Shown here piece after piece: positions 1 through 8,954 of a stretch of DNA of 21,057 bases; position 1 is the first letter of the stretch; every line of letters begins with the position of its first letter. Source of the DNA: Planctomycetota bacterium (GTDB lineage Bacteria; Planctomycetota; GCA-002687715; DRQF01); assembly GCA_024275615.1 (NCBI GenBank), contig JAJRYU010000224.1, positions 1 through 21,057 of the forward strand, written 5' to 3'. A program made the translations under genes and the position numbers. Below the pieces are notes generated by a model. The model saw nothing but the letters and a program-made list of their open reading frames with translations, was not told the DNA's origin and ran no database searches.

Positions 1-2552
1 CAGAAGACATCGAACAAGAAACGTGGCTGGCAGCCCTCAAGCACCCTCCAGCGACGAAGAAGAACCTTCGAGCTTGGTTGGCCCGTGTCGCCCGCAATTC
101 TGCTCAGACCATGCGAAGAGAACAGGCCCGCCGGGAGCGACGGGAGGCCAGTCGTTCATCGAGTTCGTCGTCAATGACACCAGCGGAATTGGTGCAACGA
201 GAGTCATTACGGCGCGAAGTTGTGGCTTTGGTTTTGGATCTTGATCCGAAGTACCGTGATGTGCTTCTCCTTCGCTATTGTGAGGAAATCTCTGTGGAAG
301 AGGTGGCAAGAAGGCTGGCTGTGAACTCAGAGACCGTCCGAACGCGAATAAAACGTGGCCGTCAGAAGCTTCAACATCGTTTGGATCAATCTTGGGGTAG
401 TCGCGTCAAATGGTGTGGCGCGTTTTCGATTCTGACCTTGAATCTAAGGCCCATCGGAACTGCGAGCACTCCTGGGGCAGGTCTATTGCCTTCTTCTTTG
501 GGCTCGATTTTGACAGGAGGTGTTGTTGTGGGATTAGCGACGAAGTTCTTATTGATGCTGGCTGTTGTGGGCGTCTTCTTTGGCTGGATCATGTTGCAAG
601 ATGAGAACGTCGATTCGATCGGGGATGAACGCGGCGTGGTTGAGACCGCGCCCCCTGATTCAGCCTCTCCTCGTCGATCAAGCTCATCCCCTCGGGTACC
701 ACAAAGAAGAGCCAACACGTCATTGCTGAGCAAAACTATTCCTATCGAAGAGGCAAGCCACAAAATTCAACCTCTAACTGAACAAGCAATATTAGAAGGC
801 TATGTCCAAGACGAGGGCGGCAGACCTGTGAGTGGCGCGATCGTCATGGCTGGCTGCAGAATTCAGGGATTCTCATTTCGGAATTCTATTCGAGATTCCT
901 TCTCTGAAACCATCAGACGGATCATTGAGAATCCGGAAGGCGAAGCAGGGAGCCCCGACAGTGACGAGCCCTCCCGTGTGCTGACAGATGACTCTGGCTA
1001 TTTTCGATTGATTCTCATCCGATCGGCAGAGCTCCAGAATCTGGTTGCCTACCACGAAAGCAAGGGCTTCGGCTTTGTAGCCGGACTCAAGGTAAAGGCG
1101 GGCGAAGCCACCCAAGTTGAAATCAAGTTGATCGCAGGAATGGTGATATACGGAGTGGTTGCACAGAACGATGGAGCTCCGATTTCTGGTGCACGCATTC
1201 GTATCGCTGGGCAAGATGAGAGCGGCACGGCCTCGCCCGTATGGGAGGCGAGATCGGACGAAAATGGTCGCTTTCGTTCTCCAATCTTGCCATTCCCATT
1301 CGTCTGGGTCTCCGTCAAGGAGGATGGCTATTTCTCCAGTCGAAATCTCAAATTCGATCGTGAAGATGGGGCTATCCAGAAAACGAAGATCACCCTCAAC
1401 TCGGCTCCGACGTTGCGTGGTCGCTTCCTGCGTCAGGATGGATCCCCGGCGTTTATCCCGCAGATGGCAGCAGAAATTATTCCCACCAAGTCTCTGTTCC
1501 AGTACCTCGCTGAATTCAAAAGCGTTTTCTCCGCTTCCTATGATTTACCATCTTCGGATCCAAATTACGCATCCTTGGGACATTGCGAGGGCAAAGTCAA
1601 TCTCAAAGACGGTACTTACCAGATTACTCTTGATAGTAGCTCCCTTCGCTATTTGACGCTTTATATGGGTTCAACATGTGTGGCTGAAGTCCCTATTCCA
1701 GAAGATGGTTCTGCACCTGATATCATTCTTGGCACCACGAATTTCCCGATTCCGATACCCGTTTCCGATGTTGAAATTCGGGTGGTTGATGACGAAACGG
1801 GTCTTCCGATCGAATCCTATGAGTGCAAGCTAGAGCCGCAGAACTATGGCACCAATCGAGCACGCCGAAGGATTGACGAAGAGGTGATGAATAGGGCTGG
1901 ATTGATTCACATCGAGAAGCTTCAACAAGACATATATCGCCTGCGTATTTCAGCAAAATCGTATGCCGAAGCCTGGAGTCGCTTGGACGTCGAAACAACA
2001 GCAGGTTTTCAACAAGTCGAAGTGCGCCTCATGAAGGCCGCAGCGACAATTGACGGTCATATTCTCGATCCACAGGGAAAGGTCCAAGATGGGGCGACTG
2101 TTACCTTGTTCGACATCGACGGCATCCCAGCTCTCGGCCGCAAAAGTGAAGTTGTCACCGGCGCAGACGGCAGTTTTCACTTCGGCGACTTGGGTGTGTC
2201 AGACTACTTCATCGCCGTTCATCATCCTGACTACGCCCATACCGGTCGTATTGTGCGGGCAGAGAAATCGAAAGATGACGAGCGTCTTGTTCTGGACCTT
2301 GGCGTCAATGTGAAAGTAAAACCGAAAGGGACGAGTGGGCCCTTTACCTTTGTCATTTTGGATGGCCAAGGGCATACCCTTGTGGATGGCAGAATCCGTG
2401 GCAGTCAAAGCTGGGGAAGCGCCTGGGACTTCCGCCTCATTCCTGGCCCTCACACTCTCATCATCTTGTGCCCCAACTTGCTCGCCGACCCTCTCAACTT
2501 TCGAGCCGAAGAAGACCTACTTCTCGAACCCGCCTTCCGCCAAAAGAATTGA
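1..2552 (+). CDS. Membrane-tethered ECF sigma factor with extracytoplasmic carboxypeptidase-regulatory-like domains (5' partial)
   Basis: The reading frame is open from base 3 and already encodes the end of sigma region 2 (EDIEQETWLAAL, then LRAWLARVARN), so the true start lies left of the window. A TTG at 78 is internal. Numbering residues from that TTG, region 4 with its helix-turn-helix lies at about 37-103 (LDPKYRDVLLLRY, then VNSETVRTRIKRGRQKL). A single hydrophobic helix follows at about 148-174, then an Arg/Ser-rich linker. The remaining ~600 residues contain repeated beta-sandwich units of the CarboxypepD_reg type, clearest near 239-352, 355-435 and 656-735 (patterns such as GYVQDEGGRPVSGA and GHILDPQGKVQDGA). 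Inference: a one-component sensor, with sigma in the cytoplasm and the beta domains in the periplasm. How sigma is freed or used at the membrane cannot be read from sequence. ECF sigma factors with such extensions are known from planctomycetes. The ligand is unknown. Confidence 0.88.
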   Translation, partial: EDIEQETWLAALKHPPATKKNLRAWLARVARNSAQTMRREQARRERREASRSSSSSSMTPAELVQRESLRREVVALVLDLDPKYRDVLLLRYCEEISVEEVARRLAVNSETVRTRIKRGRQKLQHRLDQSWGSRVKWCGAFSILTLNLRPIGTASTPGAGLLPSSLGSILTGGVVVGLATKFLLMLAVVGVFFGWIMLQDENVDSIGDERGVVETAPPDSASPRRSSSSPRVPQRRANTSLLSKTIPIEEASHKIQPLTEQAILEGYVQDEGGRPVSGAIVMAGCRIQGFSFRNSIRDSFSETIRRIIENPEGEAGSPDSDEPSRVLTDDSGYFRLILIRSAELQNLVAYHESKGFGFVAGLKVKAGEATQVEIKLIAGMVIYGVVAQNDGAPISGARIRIAGQDESGTASPVWEARSDENGRFRSPILPFPFVWVSVKEDGYFSSRNLKFDREDGAIQKTKITLNSAPTLRGRFLRQDGSPAFIPQMAAEIIPTKSLFQYLAEFKSVFSASYDLPSSDPNYASLGHCEGKVNLKDGTYQITLDSSSLRYLTLYMGSTCVAEVPIPEDGSAPDIILGTTNFPIPIPVSDVEIRVVDDETGLPIESYECKLEPQNYGTNRARRRIDEEVMNRAGLIHIEKLQQDIYRLRISAKSYAEAWSRLDVETTAGFQQVEVRLMKAAATIDGHILDPQGKVQDGATVTLFDIDGIPALGRKSEVVTGADGSFHFGDLGVSDYFIAVHHPDYAHTGRIVRAEKSKDDERLVLDLGVNVKVKPKGTSGPFTFVILDGQGHTLVDGRIRGSQSWGSAWDFRLIPGPHTLIILCPNLLADPLNFRAEEDLLLEPAFRQKN

Positions 2553-3243
2553 TGCCTTCATGCCAAGTGAATCTTTGTTCTCTTGTTTGGCGCTGAAGGG
2601 TGAGCCCGCCAGATTTCCGCTCTTGAGTTCGGTGTGTGCGAGAAGCAGGCGGTTTTTTCGCGATCAATGATCCGACAAGATGGGTAAACCGGCGCAGATG
2701 GGCCGTCGCATTATCGTTGAAAGTGCGAGTTTTCTATCATCCTCAAGCGGCGACGTGGGCGGATAGGGGGTTGTATCCTGTGTGCCCGAGCATCGGGCTG
2801 TGAGAGGTGATGAACATGGCTGCTTTTGCGTGAGCGCAGTGTGCAAAAAAGTCCGCCGACGTTGAATCGCAGCCAAGCCTTCTTATTTGATGGTGATCAG
2901 GTCGACCCAGTCTCTTGGTCTTCGCCGATATCACGCCGACGACTGGCAAGAAAAACGTGATGTCAAGAATGCTGACGAATCTCTGGCGTAGAATTGGAGG
3001 GGATGAGGCGTTCGCACGTTTCCCATGGAGGCCGAGGGTAGGGCGAAAGTCTGTCAGCTACAAGGGTTTGCAGATCGCCTGACTTTTTGCACCCTGCGGG
3101 CACACCAGAGCACGCCCTTTCAACGGGCAGACTTCTGAATTGTGGCGGACTCCACTGAGGCTTCGCGAAGACATTTGTAGTCCATCTGCCTGATGAAAAT
3201 CGCCACGTTCTTCACAGTGACTGTAGGTCGCTTGCCAAAGTGC
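2553..3243. other. Gene-free gap between convergent sigma genes
   Basis: These 691 bases separate the stop codons of two convergent ECF sigma fusion genes. I see no gene I can support and no strong terminator. A 6-bp hairpin (GCCCGA, loop GCA, TCGGGC) near 2780-2795 has no T tract. On the minus strand one frame is open without a good start from about 3057 to 2743, and another continues past the end of the neighbouring sigma gene to a stop near 3120. Neither translation was recognised. The length and the broken frames could mark a decayed gene, but this is only inference. Confidence 0.5.
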
Positions 3244-4926
3244 TCAACGACCCAATTCGATCTTGATCCTATCCTGCGAAGCAAGCACTAGGCGACGACG
3301 ATTCAGGTAAGATCCTTCAGCGTCGCTCACTTCGACCTCATAGTCTCCGGCGAACCTCCTGATGAAAGAAAAAGTGCCGTGCTTGTCGCAACTCAAGTGG
3401 CGCGTCCCGGTTCGCCAACTTGGGCCATCGAGTTTTTCCTGATGCCCTGTTAGCCGAACCACGACTTCCGCAAAAGGAATAGCCCTGCCTTGCCAATCAA
3501 CCACGGTACCTTCAAGTCTTCGGGACTTGGGAAAGTGCCCTAATTCAATCGTCACTTTGAGAGGCTCACCCTTTGCCGGGACAGTGAGAATATCCGTGTG
3601 AGCAAAAGGCCTCTCGGAAGAAGCAACCCACACGCGCAAGCGCCCTTGAGGCAAGCCGCGGAGGTGCTCGTTGGCCCATGTGAGTTCTTGAGTCACCAGA
3701 GAAAATCTCTCTACGGCGGGCGGTCCAAATTCCAGCTCTCTCGATTCGACAGCGGACGCAGGGTCATATTCAAAGAAGACCCAACTAGGGGCTAGGGGTC
3801 GTCCCTTCTCGTCGACGATTCTCAAGTCAAGAGCTCCGGAGGCAATTAGGGTGACGGTGTGAATATTCGCCCATTCTTCAAGTTGACAACCAAGAGTGAT
3901 TTCCATCTCAGCGAAGCCATCGGCGAAGATGAAAAACCGCTCTCGAGATTGAGTACGTCCTATGCGGAAGGCCAAAGACGCAATGCCCAAATCGTTTGAC
4001 GAACCAAAAATGTTTCTGTCACGACTCCAGGCGACCCTGGTATTTTCAATGGGAACGCCAGCACTGTTCAAAACCTTAACTGCAATTCCGCATTGCTCGG
4101 GTGCCAGCCAAGCGCCGCGGAATCGCAGATCAGGAACCCCTCCAACCTCTCCTTCTCGCCTCTTGTCTGTGCTAACGACAGCTGCGTTTCTACGAATCGC
4201 AGCATCCCCGCCAGTGTTTATGTACTTCTCCGTTGTAATCTCAGGCAGATCGTTCTGTGCCCCGGAGTCGGCAAATTTAGTTAAATAGATCCAAGAAAAG
4301 ACAACAACAGGCACAAGCGCTGCCGCAGCGATTTTCTGCAAACTCCAAAATGCAATGCTCTGACCATGAGCAACTGTCGGTTTGAGGCCGCAAAGGGCAA
4401 CGAGCCCTTGCGCCCACTTTGCCCGTGAGCCGCCAAAATAGGCATCAAGTTTCTTTCGCAGCATTTCACGGCCATCGTGGAGATGTCCTCTCACAGTGGC
4501 GGCGGGTAGGCCTTTTTCTTTGGCGATCGCTTCTGCGGTCACTTTGTGAAAATAGAACATGCCCAAAGTACTGCGATAGGGTTCAGGAAGTCGCTTGAGT
4601 TCCGCCGTCAACGCACCCAAGACCTCAAAGGACTCATCAAGACCTTGGCTCCCAGAAAACACGGGCTCGGTCATCGATTCTTCGAATGAAACAGAAGCGT
4701 GATGTCGGCGATCCCTAACCCGGCGCCGCGCTAAGTTCTTCAGCACACTGGACATCCACGGCAGGATCGAACGCGTCGTATCCGGGCGCTTTTCTAAGGT
4801 CTTCAGCCAAGTTTCCTGAACCAAATCTTCTGCTTCGCCGTCGTCCGCAACCAGACCTTTGGCGATGGACAGGATCCACGCACTGTTGCGCTGCATCTCC
4901 TCGGCATCAAGACTGAATTCACTCAT
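3244..4926 (-). CDS. Membrane-tethered ECF sigma factor with extracytoplasmic beta-sandwich domains
   Basis: A complete 560-residue protein. Sigma region 2 is at about 12-75 (EAEDLVQETWLKTLEK, then LPWMSSVLKNLARRRVRDRR). Region 4 is at about 103-160 (LPEPYRSTLGMFYF, then LPAATVRGHLHDGREML). One membrane helix lies near 198-217. After a linker come beta-rich segments resembling CarboxypepD_reg domains, at about 280-350 (VKVLNSAGVPIENTRV), 360-460 and 470-560 (GTVVDWQGRAIPFAEVVV). The design matches the truncated gene at the left edge, but the sequences differ clearly and the tail is shorter. The ATG lies 3 nt after the stop codon of the upstream secreted helical-repeat gene, so the two are probably co-transcribed and translationally coupled. 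Inference: that secreted protein is a partner or ligand of the periplasmic part. No separate anti-sigma gene is adjacent. Confidence 0.9.
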   Translation of the reverse strand: MSEFSLDAEEMQRNSAWILSIAKGLVADDGEAEDLVQETWLKTLEKRPDTTRSILPWMSSVLKNLARRRVRDRRHHASVSFEESMTEPVFSGSQGLDESFEVLGALTAELKRLPEPYRSTLGMFYFHKVTAEAIAKEKGLPAATVRGHLHDGREMLRKKLDAYFGGSRAKWAQGLVALCGLKPTVAHGQSIAFWSLQKIAAAALVPVVVFSWIYLTKFADSGAQNDLPEITTEKYINTGGDAAIRRNAAVVSTDKRREGEVGGVPDLRFRGAWLAPEQCGIAVKVLNSAGVPIENTRVAWSRDRNIFGSSNDLGIASLAFRIGRTQSRERFFIFADGFAEMEITLGCQLEEWANIHTVTLIASGALDLRIVDEKGRPLAPSWVFFEYDPASAVESRELEFGPPAVERFSLVTQELTWANEHLRGLPQGRLRVWVASSERPFAHTDILTVPAKGEPLKVTIELGHFPKSRRLEGTVVDWQGRAIPFAEVVVRLTGHQEKLDGPSWRTGTRHLSCDKHGTFSFIRRFAGDYEVEVSDAEGSYLNRRRLVLASQDRIKIELGR

Positions 4927-4929
4927 GGT

Positions 4930-6615
4930 TTAATCGCGAAAGAAACGAGTTGCCCCGCTCTTTGTCACTTCAATACCACCGCCTTTGGGAATAGGCACGT
5001 AGTTCTTGAAAAGGTCCAGAGTCATGGTGCCAGGTGATGGGGTGCCTGCGGCTCGAGACGTTCTGCCATAGTTCATGTCAATAACCCTGATGTAACCACC
5101 GAAGAACTCAACGGAGCAACCATTAAGAGCTTGTTTCTTGGGTTTCCAAGTTGTGCGCATCTTCGTCTTCGCCCCGGAGAAAATGTCCTCCAAAATAATC
5201 TTGCCGTCGTCACTCGCATAGATGCGAAAGACTGCCTCGTGAGCGCTCAAGTCAGTAACTTCTTTTGATGGTCTCTGCACCGATGCGCTGGCACCATCTC
5301 CACCTGGAATGCCATTGCGTCTGAGAGCGTCGTAGGCACTCTTGGTCTGTGCGGCCAAAGGAGATTCTGGCCATCTAGAAAACGCGGCCACAAGGACTTT
5401 GAGAGCATCCTCCTCCAGGCCTCGAGATTTCAAACCTTGATACAGGCTTCGTGTTGTCTTCAATTCACTTGGCAGCTTCTTTTTGTCCTTGATGGCGATC
5501 AAAGCCAGGCTCTTTTCGAGAGAAATCCTGGCCTGGGTCAAAGGAGCACACAAACCACCGTTCGATTTGGCTTTCTTCAAAATCGTGAGAGCCAGCTTCC
5601 CTTTGCCATGATCACTAGCCAGCCTAGCCGCACGCAGTTGCAGATCTGTTCTGACTTCTTCCGGCGCCCCATCGAGGGTCACACGGGTCAATCGGCGCAC
5701 AGCGGATGTGACGTTCCTCTTGTTTCTTACCGCCAATTCCGCTGCGCTGCGCAACAAAAAGTCAACTGGGATAACACGAGGCCTCTCATGGGCCGCACGA
5801 CGCTCCGCTAAGTCCCAAAGCCAGCTCACTTGCTGCCGTGTCACTTTCTCAAGCTCTTCGAAACTCTTGATGAGACTCTCTAAGTTCAGCGCCATCGCGG
5901 CCTCATGCTCCAAGACACCTTCTGACATCAAGGATTCTGCATTTTCAAAAGGCACCATCGCTGAATCTAAGCGGCCTGCTTCGATGAGGTAGGAAGCAAG
6001 GCTGTTGTAACTCCAGGCCAGGTCCTGCTTATCTTGGAAGTTCTTGCGTAGCCCAATGGCTGTTCGGAAGGCCGACTCCATGTCGTCCCAATGTTGATTG
6101 TCACCTTCGAGACCGCCTTGATGATGCCAACTTAGGGCCTCAAGCCTGCCGAGCCGGTTTTTCTTGAATGCGCTACGACAGTGCTCCATGACCTTGAGAG
6201 CCTTGTCATAGGGAATCTTGCGATTGAGAATCTGCACAACGGCAGAAGTAAACGCCCACTGAAGTTCTCCAGCTTTGTCTTTGTCCTTCGCCACAAGCTT
6301 CGCCAAAGTGTCGACACTTGCGAGCACGGATTCGATTTCTCCGGCGCTGGACTCATGAAAGATGAGAGCCCGAAGAGTCTTGAGCCTTTGACCGACATAC
6401 GCAGCGCCGAGTCTTTGATAGATAGAATCAGCTTCACGCAACTCCTTCGCAGCGACAAGGAACTCACCAGCGTCCCACCTTGCTCCCGACTGGTTCCGAA
6501 GTCTCTCTGCCCGGGCAAAACTCTCGTCTTTGCTCTGCCCCATCAAGCCTTGGGCCGAGAGTAGGACGACGATGCTCCACATCATCAAACTCTTCATTGT
6601 CTTGTTCCCTGCCAT
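4930..6615 (-). CDS. Secreted helical-repeat (TPR-like) protein, upstream partner of an ECF sigma fusion
   Basis: I chose the ATG at 6615 because GAAAGGTGA sits just before it. A longer frame from a GTG at 6657 lacks such a site. The 561-residue product begins with a signal peptide: basic MAGNKTMK, hydrophobic SLMMWSIVVLLSAQ, and probable cleavage after LMG. Residues ~20-420 are almost all amphipathic helix pairs with TPR-like spacing (for example DLAWSYNSLASYLIEAGRLD and GKLALTILKKA). The last ~120 residues look beta-rich (FRIYASDDGKIILEDIFSG, then GGYIRVIDMNYG) and may form a separate domain. It has no catalytic motif that I recognise. It is the first gene of a two-gene unit with the membrane-tethered sigma factor, 3 nt apart. 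A role in presenting a periplasmic signal to that sigma factor is inference; a cell-surface scaffold is an alternative. Confidence 0.8.
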   Translation of the reverse strand: MAGNKTMKSLMMWSIVVLLSAQGLMGQSKDESFARAERLRNQSGARWDAGEFLVAAKELREADSIYQRLGAAYVGQRLKTLRALIFHESSAGEIESVLASVDTLAKLVAKDKDKAGELQWAFTSAVVQILNRKIPYDKALKVMEHCRSAFKKNRLGRLEALSWHHQGGLEGDNQHWDDMESAFRTAIGLRKNFQDKQDLAWSYNSLASYLIEAGRLDSAMVPFENAESLMSEGVLEHEAAMALNLESLIKSFEELEKVTRQQVSWLWDLAERRAAHERPRVIPVDFLLRSAAELAVRNKRNVTSAVRRLTRVTLDGAPEEVRTDLQLRAARLASDHGKGKLALTILKKAKSNGGLCAPLTQARISLEKSLALIAIKDKKKLPSELKTTRSLYQGLKSRGLEEDALKVLVAAFSRWPESPLAAQTKSAYDALRRNGIPGGDGASASVQRPSKEVTDLSAHEAVFRIYASDDGKIILEDIFSGAKTKMRTTWKPKKQALNGCSVEFFGGYIRVIDMNYGRTSRAAGTPSPGTMTLDLFKNYVPIPKGGGIEVTKSGATRFFRD

Positions 6616-6828
6616 GAAATCACCTTTCTCATTCGCTTCATTGCCATTCTCTTCCACTGGATGCCGAATCGTTGGCGATTTCTTTCACTTTCTTGAGATG
6701 AGCACTGGGCCTGGTCTAGATTCGGCTATGGTGATTGCCGCAATACCGCTCATGCCATCGTCTTATGGATTTGCTATTGTGCCATGGTAGGACACCGTTT
6801 GGACCTGAATTCCATGGAGAAGATTTCC

Positions 6829-7302
6829 ATGTCCGCATCTGCACCTGATCCTTGGGCTCCACCAGGATTCGACTGCAACCAGTGTGGCAAGTGCTGCCGC
6901 AATTTTGGGCCGGGGGTGGGAGTTCGTTTCTTACCCACGGATGTCGAACGTATCGCCGGTCATCTATCGCTGAGCAAAAGAGAATTCTTCACCAAGTATC
7001 TCACTTTGCACCAGGACAAAATCGACGACCACGTCTTCTTCTACTTCGCTATGGAACCTAAGACCAAGGACTGCCCTTTTGTCCAGGCGGATGAGAGCTG
7101 CGGCATCCACGAAGTCAAACCCGAACAGTGCGTTCGAGGTCCCTACGGCATTCTCTATCCCAAAGCCGTCGCCGCCGATTACGATTGCGCCAAAGACCTT
7201 GTCGTCCCCAACAACTGGAATACCAGCAGGACGGACACGTCCTACGTCTGCGAACTCATCTTTGCCAGTGAAGATGCAGCTTGGGGTTTCCTTGATACCT
7301 AG
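6829..7302 (+). CDS. YkgJ-family CxxCxxCC metal-binding protein
   Basis: I chose the third in-frame ATG, at 6829, because GGAGAAG lies 6-7 nt upstream. An ATG at 6784 would add 15 residues without a ribosome site. The 157-residue protein has the family hallmark DCNQCGKCC (C16, C19, C22, C23). Further conserved cysteines are in DCPF (C82), SCGIHEVKPEQC (C91, C101) and YDC (C120). This family is annotated as a probable zinc- or iron-chelating domain. Its biochemical role is not established, and no partner can be inferred here. There is no signal peptide, so it is probably cytoplasmic. It is transcribed away from the secreted repeat-protein gene and converges on rpoN with a gap of about 100 bp that shows no obvious terminator. 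Confidence 0.88.
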   Translation: MSASAPDPWAPPGFDCNQCGKCCRNFGPGVGVRFLPTDVERIAGHLSLSKREFFTKYLTLHQDKIDDHVFFYFAMEPKTKDCPFVQADESCGIHEVKPEQCVRGPYGILYPKAVAADYDCAKDLVVPNNWNTSRTDTSYVCELIFASEDAAWGFLDT

Positions 7303-7400
7303 CCTGAATCACGGAAGCCGCTACCGCGTTGGAGCAGAAAAATCATGTCTTTGTTCAATCCTCAGCAGGCACAATGCGCCCTCATTCCTCTTCCAAGCGG

Positions 7401-8828
7401 CTAGTACTGGCGGCGTTGGCGCGTGCTGGGAATGCCAAGGGCCTTGCGGTACTTGGTGATGGTGCGGCGTGCGACATCGACGCCGAAAGAAGCCTTGAGG
7501 CGCTTCACCACTTCCTCGTCTGAAAGCGGTGACTTCTTGTCTTCCTGGTCGATGATCTCTTTGACACGCTGTTTCACACTGGAACGACTCTCGACCCCAC
7601 CGTCCACGCTCTTAGTCGCGCCACTGAAGAAGAACTTCAGCGCAAAGATACCACGATGGGTCTGCATGTATTTCTCATGGGTCGCACGACTCACGGTTGA
7701 AACGTGGATGCCCAAGTCATCGGCGATCTGCTGCATCTTGAGAGGTGCTAGGTAGTGAGGACCAAACTCAAGAAAGTCTCTTTGATAGAAAACGATACGC
7801 TTGGCCACACGCATGAGCGTATTCTGGCGCTGCTCAATGGCGGAAATGAGCCATCTGGCTCCTTCCACTTGTTTTCTCACTTGATCACGATACTCGGCTG
7901 GGACCTTCTTATTGCCCACAACCTCCTTGTAGCTTTCGTCAACAACAAGGGAGGGAAACAAACTCCCTGCCAAACGAACTTCGTAACCGTTCGGCGTCCA
8001 ATCAACGATAATATCAGGGTAGATGTAGTGAGGCTCTTCCGCCACGGCGGTCCGCCCTGGCTGAAAATCCAGCTGCATGAGATCGTGAACGAGCTCTTCT
8101 AATTGTTCCAAGGAGATCATCAAAGACTTGGCGATCTTGGGGCGCCGATTCTTGATGAGGTCCTCCAAGAACTCTCCCACCAAGCGGCGCTTGAGTTCCA
8201 CGTTGGGATCAGTGGGGTCCAACTGCAACAAGAGACACTCTTCCGTTGAGCGGGCGCCAATTCCTCGTGGTTCCAAACCTTGGATCAAAGTCAATGCCGT
8301 GGCAATTTCAGTCTCGGTGCTGCCTTCATGGTCAGCAAGCACACGTTCGAGATCAAATTCCAAGCGGCCTTGCGGGTTGATAGCGAAAATCAGATCTTCG
8401 CCGATTTCCCTGATAAGTGGGTCGATCTCAAGGAGATGGAACTGGTCGAGCAGAAACTCATGCAGGGATGGCCCAGGACCAGCCGTGTTGTTCATCGCCT
8501 CTTGTTTGCGATCGCTGGCCTCGTGGTTGATGGCATTCTTGAATCGTGGAACTTCTTCGTCCCAGTACCCTTGAGCCTCAAGAGCACCCAACTCCGTCGC
8601 CCTTTGCTCCGTTGTCGATCCCTGCTCCACTGAAGCTTCGGAACTCGGCTCAGCCTCAACCGTCTCAGGCGGGGCGATCTCCAGGTAATCGTTGATATCG
8701 AGCTCTTGCTCCACCAAGCTCTGCAGATCCATACTGGCCAACTGCAGGATCTCAATAGATTGAATGATCTGCGGAGCCAGTTTGAGCTGGAGATCCAGAC
8801 GATTTGAAAGCCTCAGTTCGAGAGCCAT
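7401..8828 (-). CDS. rpoN: RNA polymerase sigma-54 factor
   Basis: The start is the ATG at 8828, preceded by AAGGA. A TTG five codons upstream is less likely. The 475-residue length is normal for the family. The Gln/Leu-rich region I that contacts activators is at residues 1-50 (LKLAPQIIQSIEILQL), followed by an acidic linker (~55-100). The core-binding domain follows. The helix-turn-helix is near 360-385 (QQIADDLGIHVSTVSRAT). The RpoN box near the C-terminus reads ARRTITKYRKALGIPS, against the classical ARRTVAKYRE. Sigma-54 recognises -24/-12 promoters and needs an AAA+ activator; none is encoded in this window. The gene follows recR after a 126-bp gap that contains a perfect -10 hexamer, so it may be transcribed both from its own promoter and by readthrough from the dnaX operon. 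Confidence 0.97.
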   Translation of the reverse strand: MALELRLSNRLDLQLKLAPQIIQSIEILQLASMDLQSLVEQELDINDYLEIAPPETVEAEPSSEASVEQGSTTEQRATELGALEAQGYWDEEVPRFKNAINHEASDRKQEAMNNTAGPGPSLHEFLLDQFHLLEIDPLIREIGEDLIFAINPQGRLEFDLERVLADHEGSTETEIATALTLIQGLEPRGIGARSTEECLLLQLDPTDPNVELKRRLVGEFLEDLIKNRRPKIAKSLMISLEQLEELVHDLMQLDFQPGRTAVAEEPHYIYPDIIVDWTPNGYEVRLAGSLFPSLVVDESYKEVVGNKKVPAEYRDQVRKQVEGARWLISAIEQRQNTLMRVAKRIVFYQRDFLEFGPHYLAPLKMQQIADDLGIHVSTVSRATHEKYMQTHRGIFALKFFFSGATKSVDGGVESRSSVKQRVKEIIDQEDKKSPLSDEEVVKRLKASFGVDVARRTITKYRKALGIPSTRQRRQY

Positions 8829-8909
8829 AAGTCCTTGGTGCAATTCATGTTGGTTTGTTGTTTACGAAACGGGAAGGGTCGATGATCGGCTCCCCGCCCG
8901 AGGGAGCTT

Positions 8910-8915
8910 ATTATA
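8910..8915 (-). promoter_or_regulatory. Candidate -10 element of rpoN
   Basis: The minus strand reads TATAAT, a perfect sigma-70-type -10 hexamer, 81 bp before the rpoN start and inside the recR-rpoN gap. No good -35 box lies at 16-18 bp; TTGGCC is 14 bp upstream. A 6-bp hairpin (GCTCCC/GGGAGC) lies at 8889-8907, close to the expected transcript start. Confidence 0.4.
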
Positions 8916-8954
8916 CCCAGCAAATGACCGGCCAAATAGAAGAAAAAATATCAA

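Noticed and set aside
78..80. TTG as start of the left-edge sigma fusion
   Set aside because: The frame is open to the window edge and encodes recognisable region 2 residues before this codon.
6784..6786. Upstream ATG for the YkgJ-family gene
   Set aside because: No ribosome site precedes it, whereas GGAGAAG precedes the ATG at 6829.
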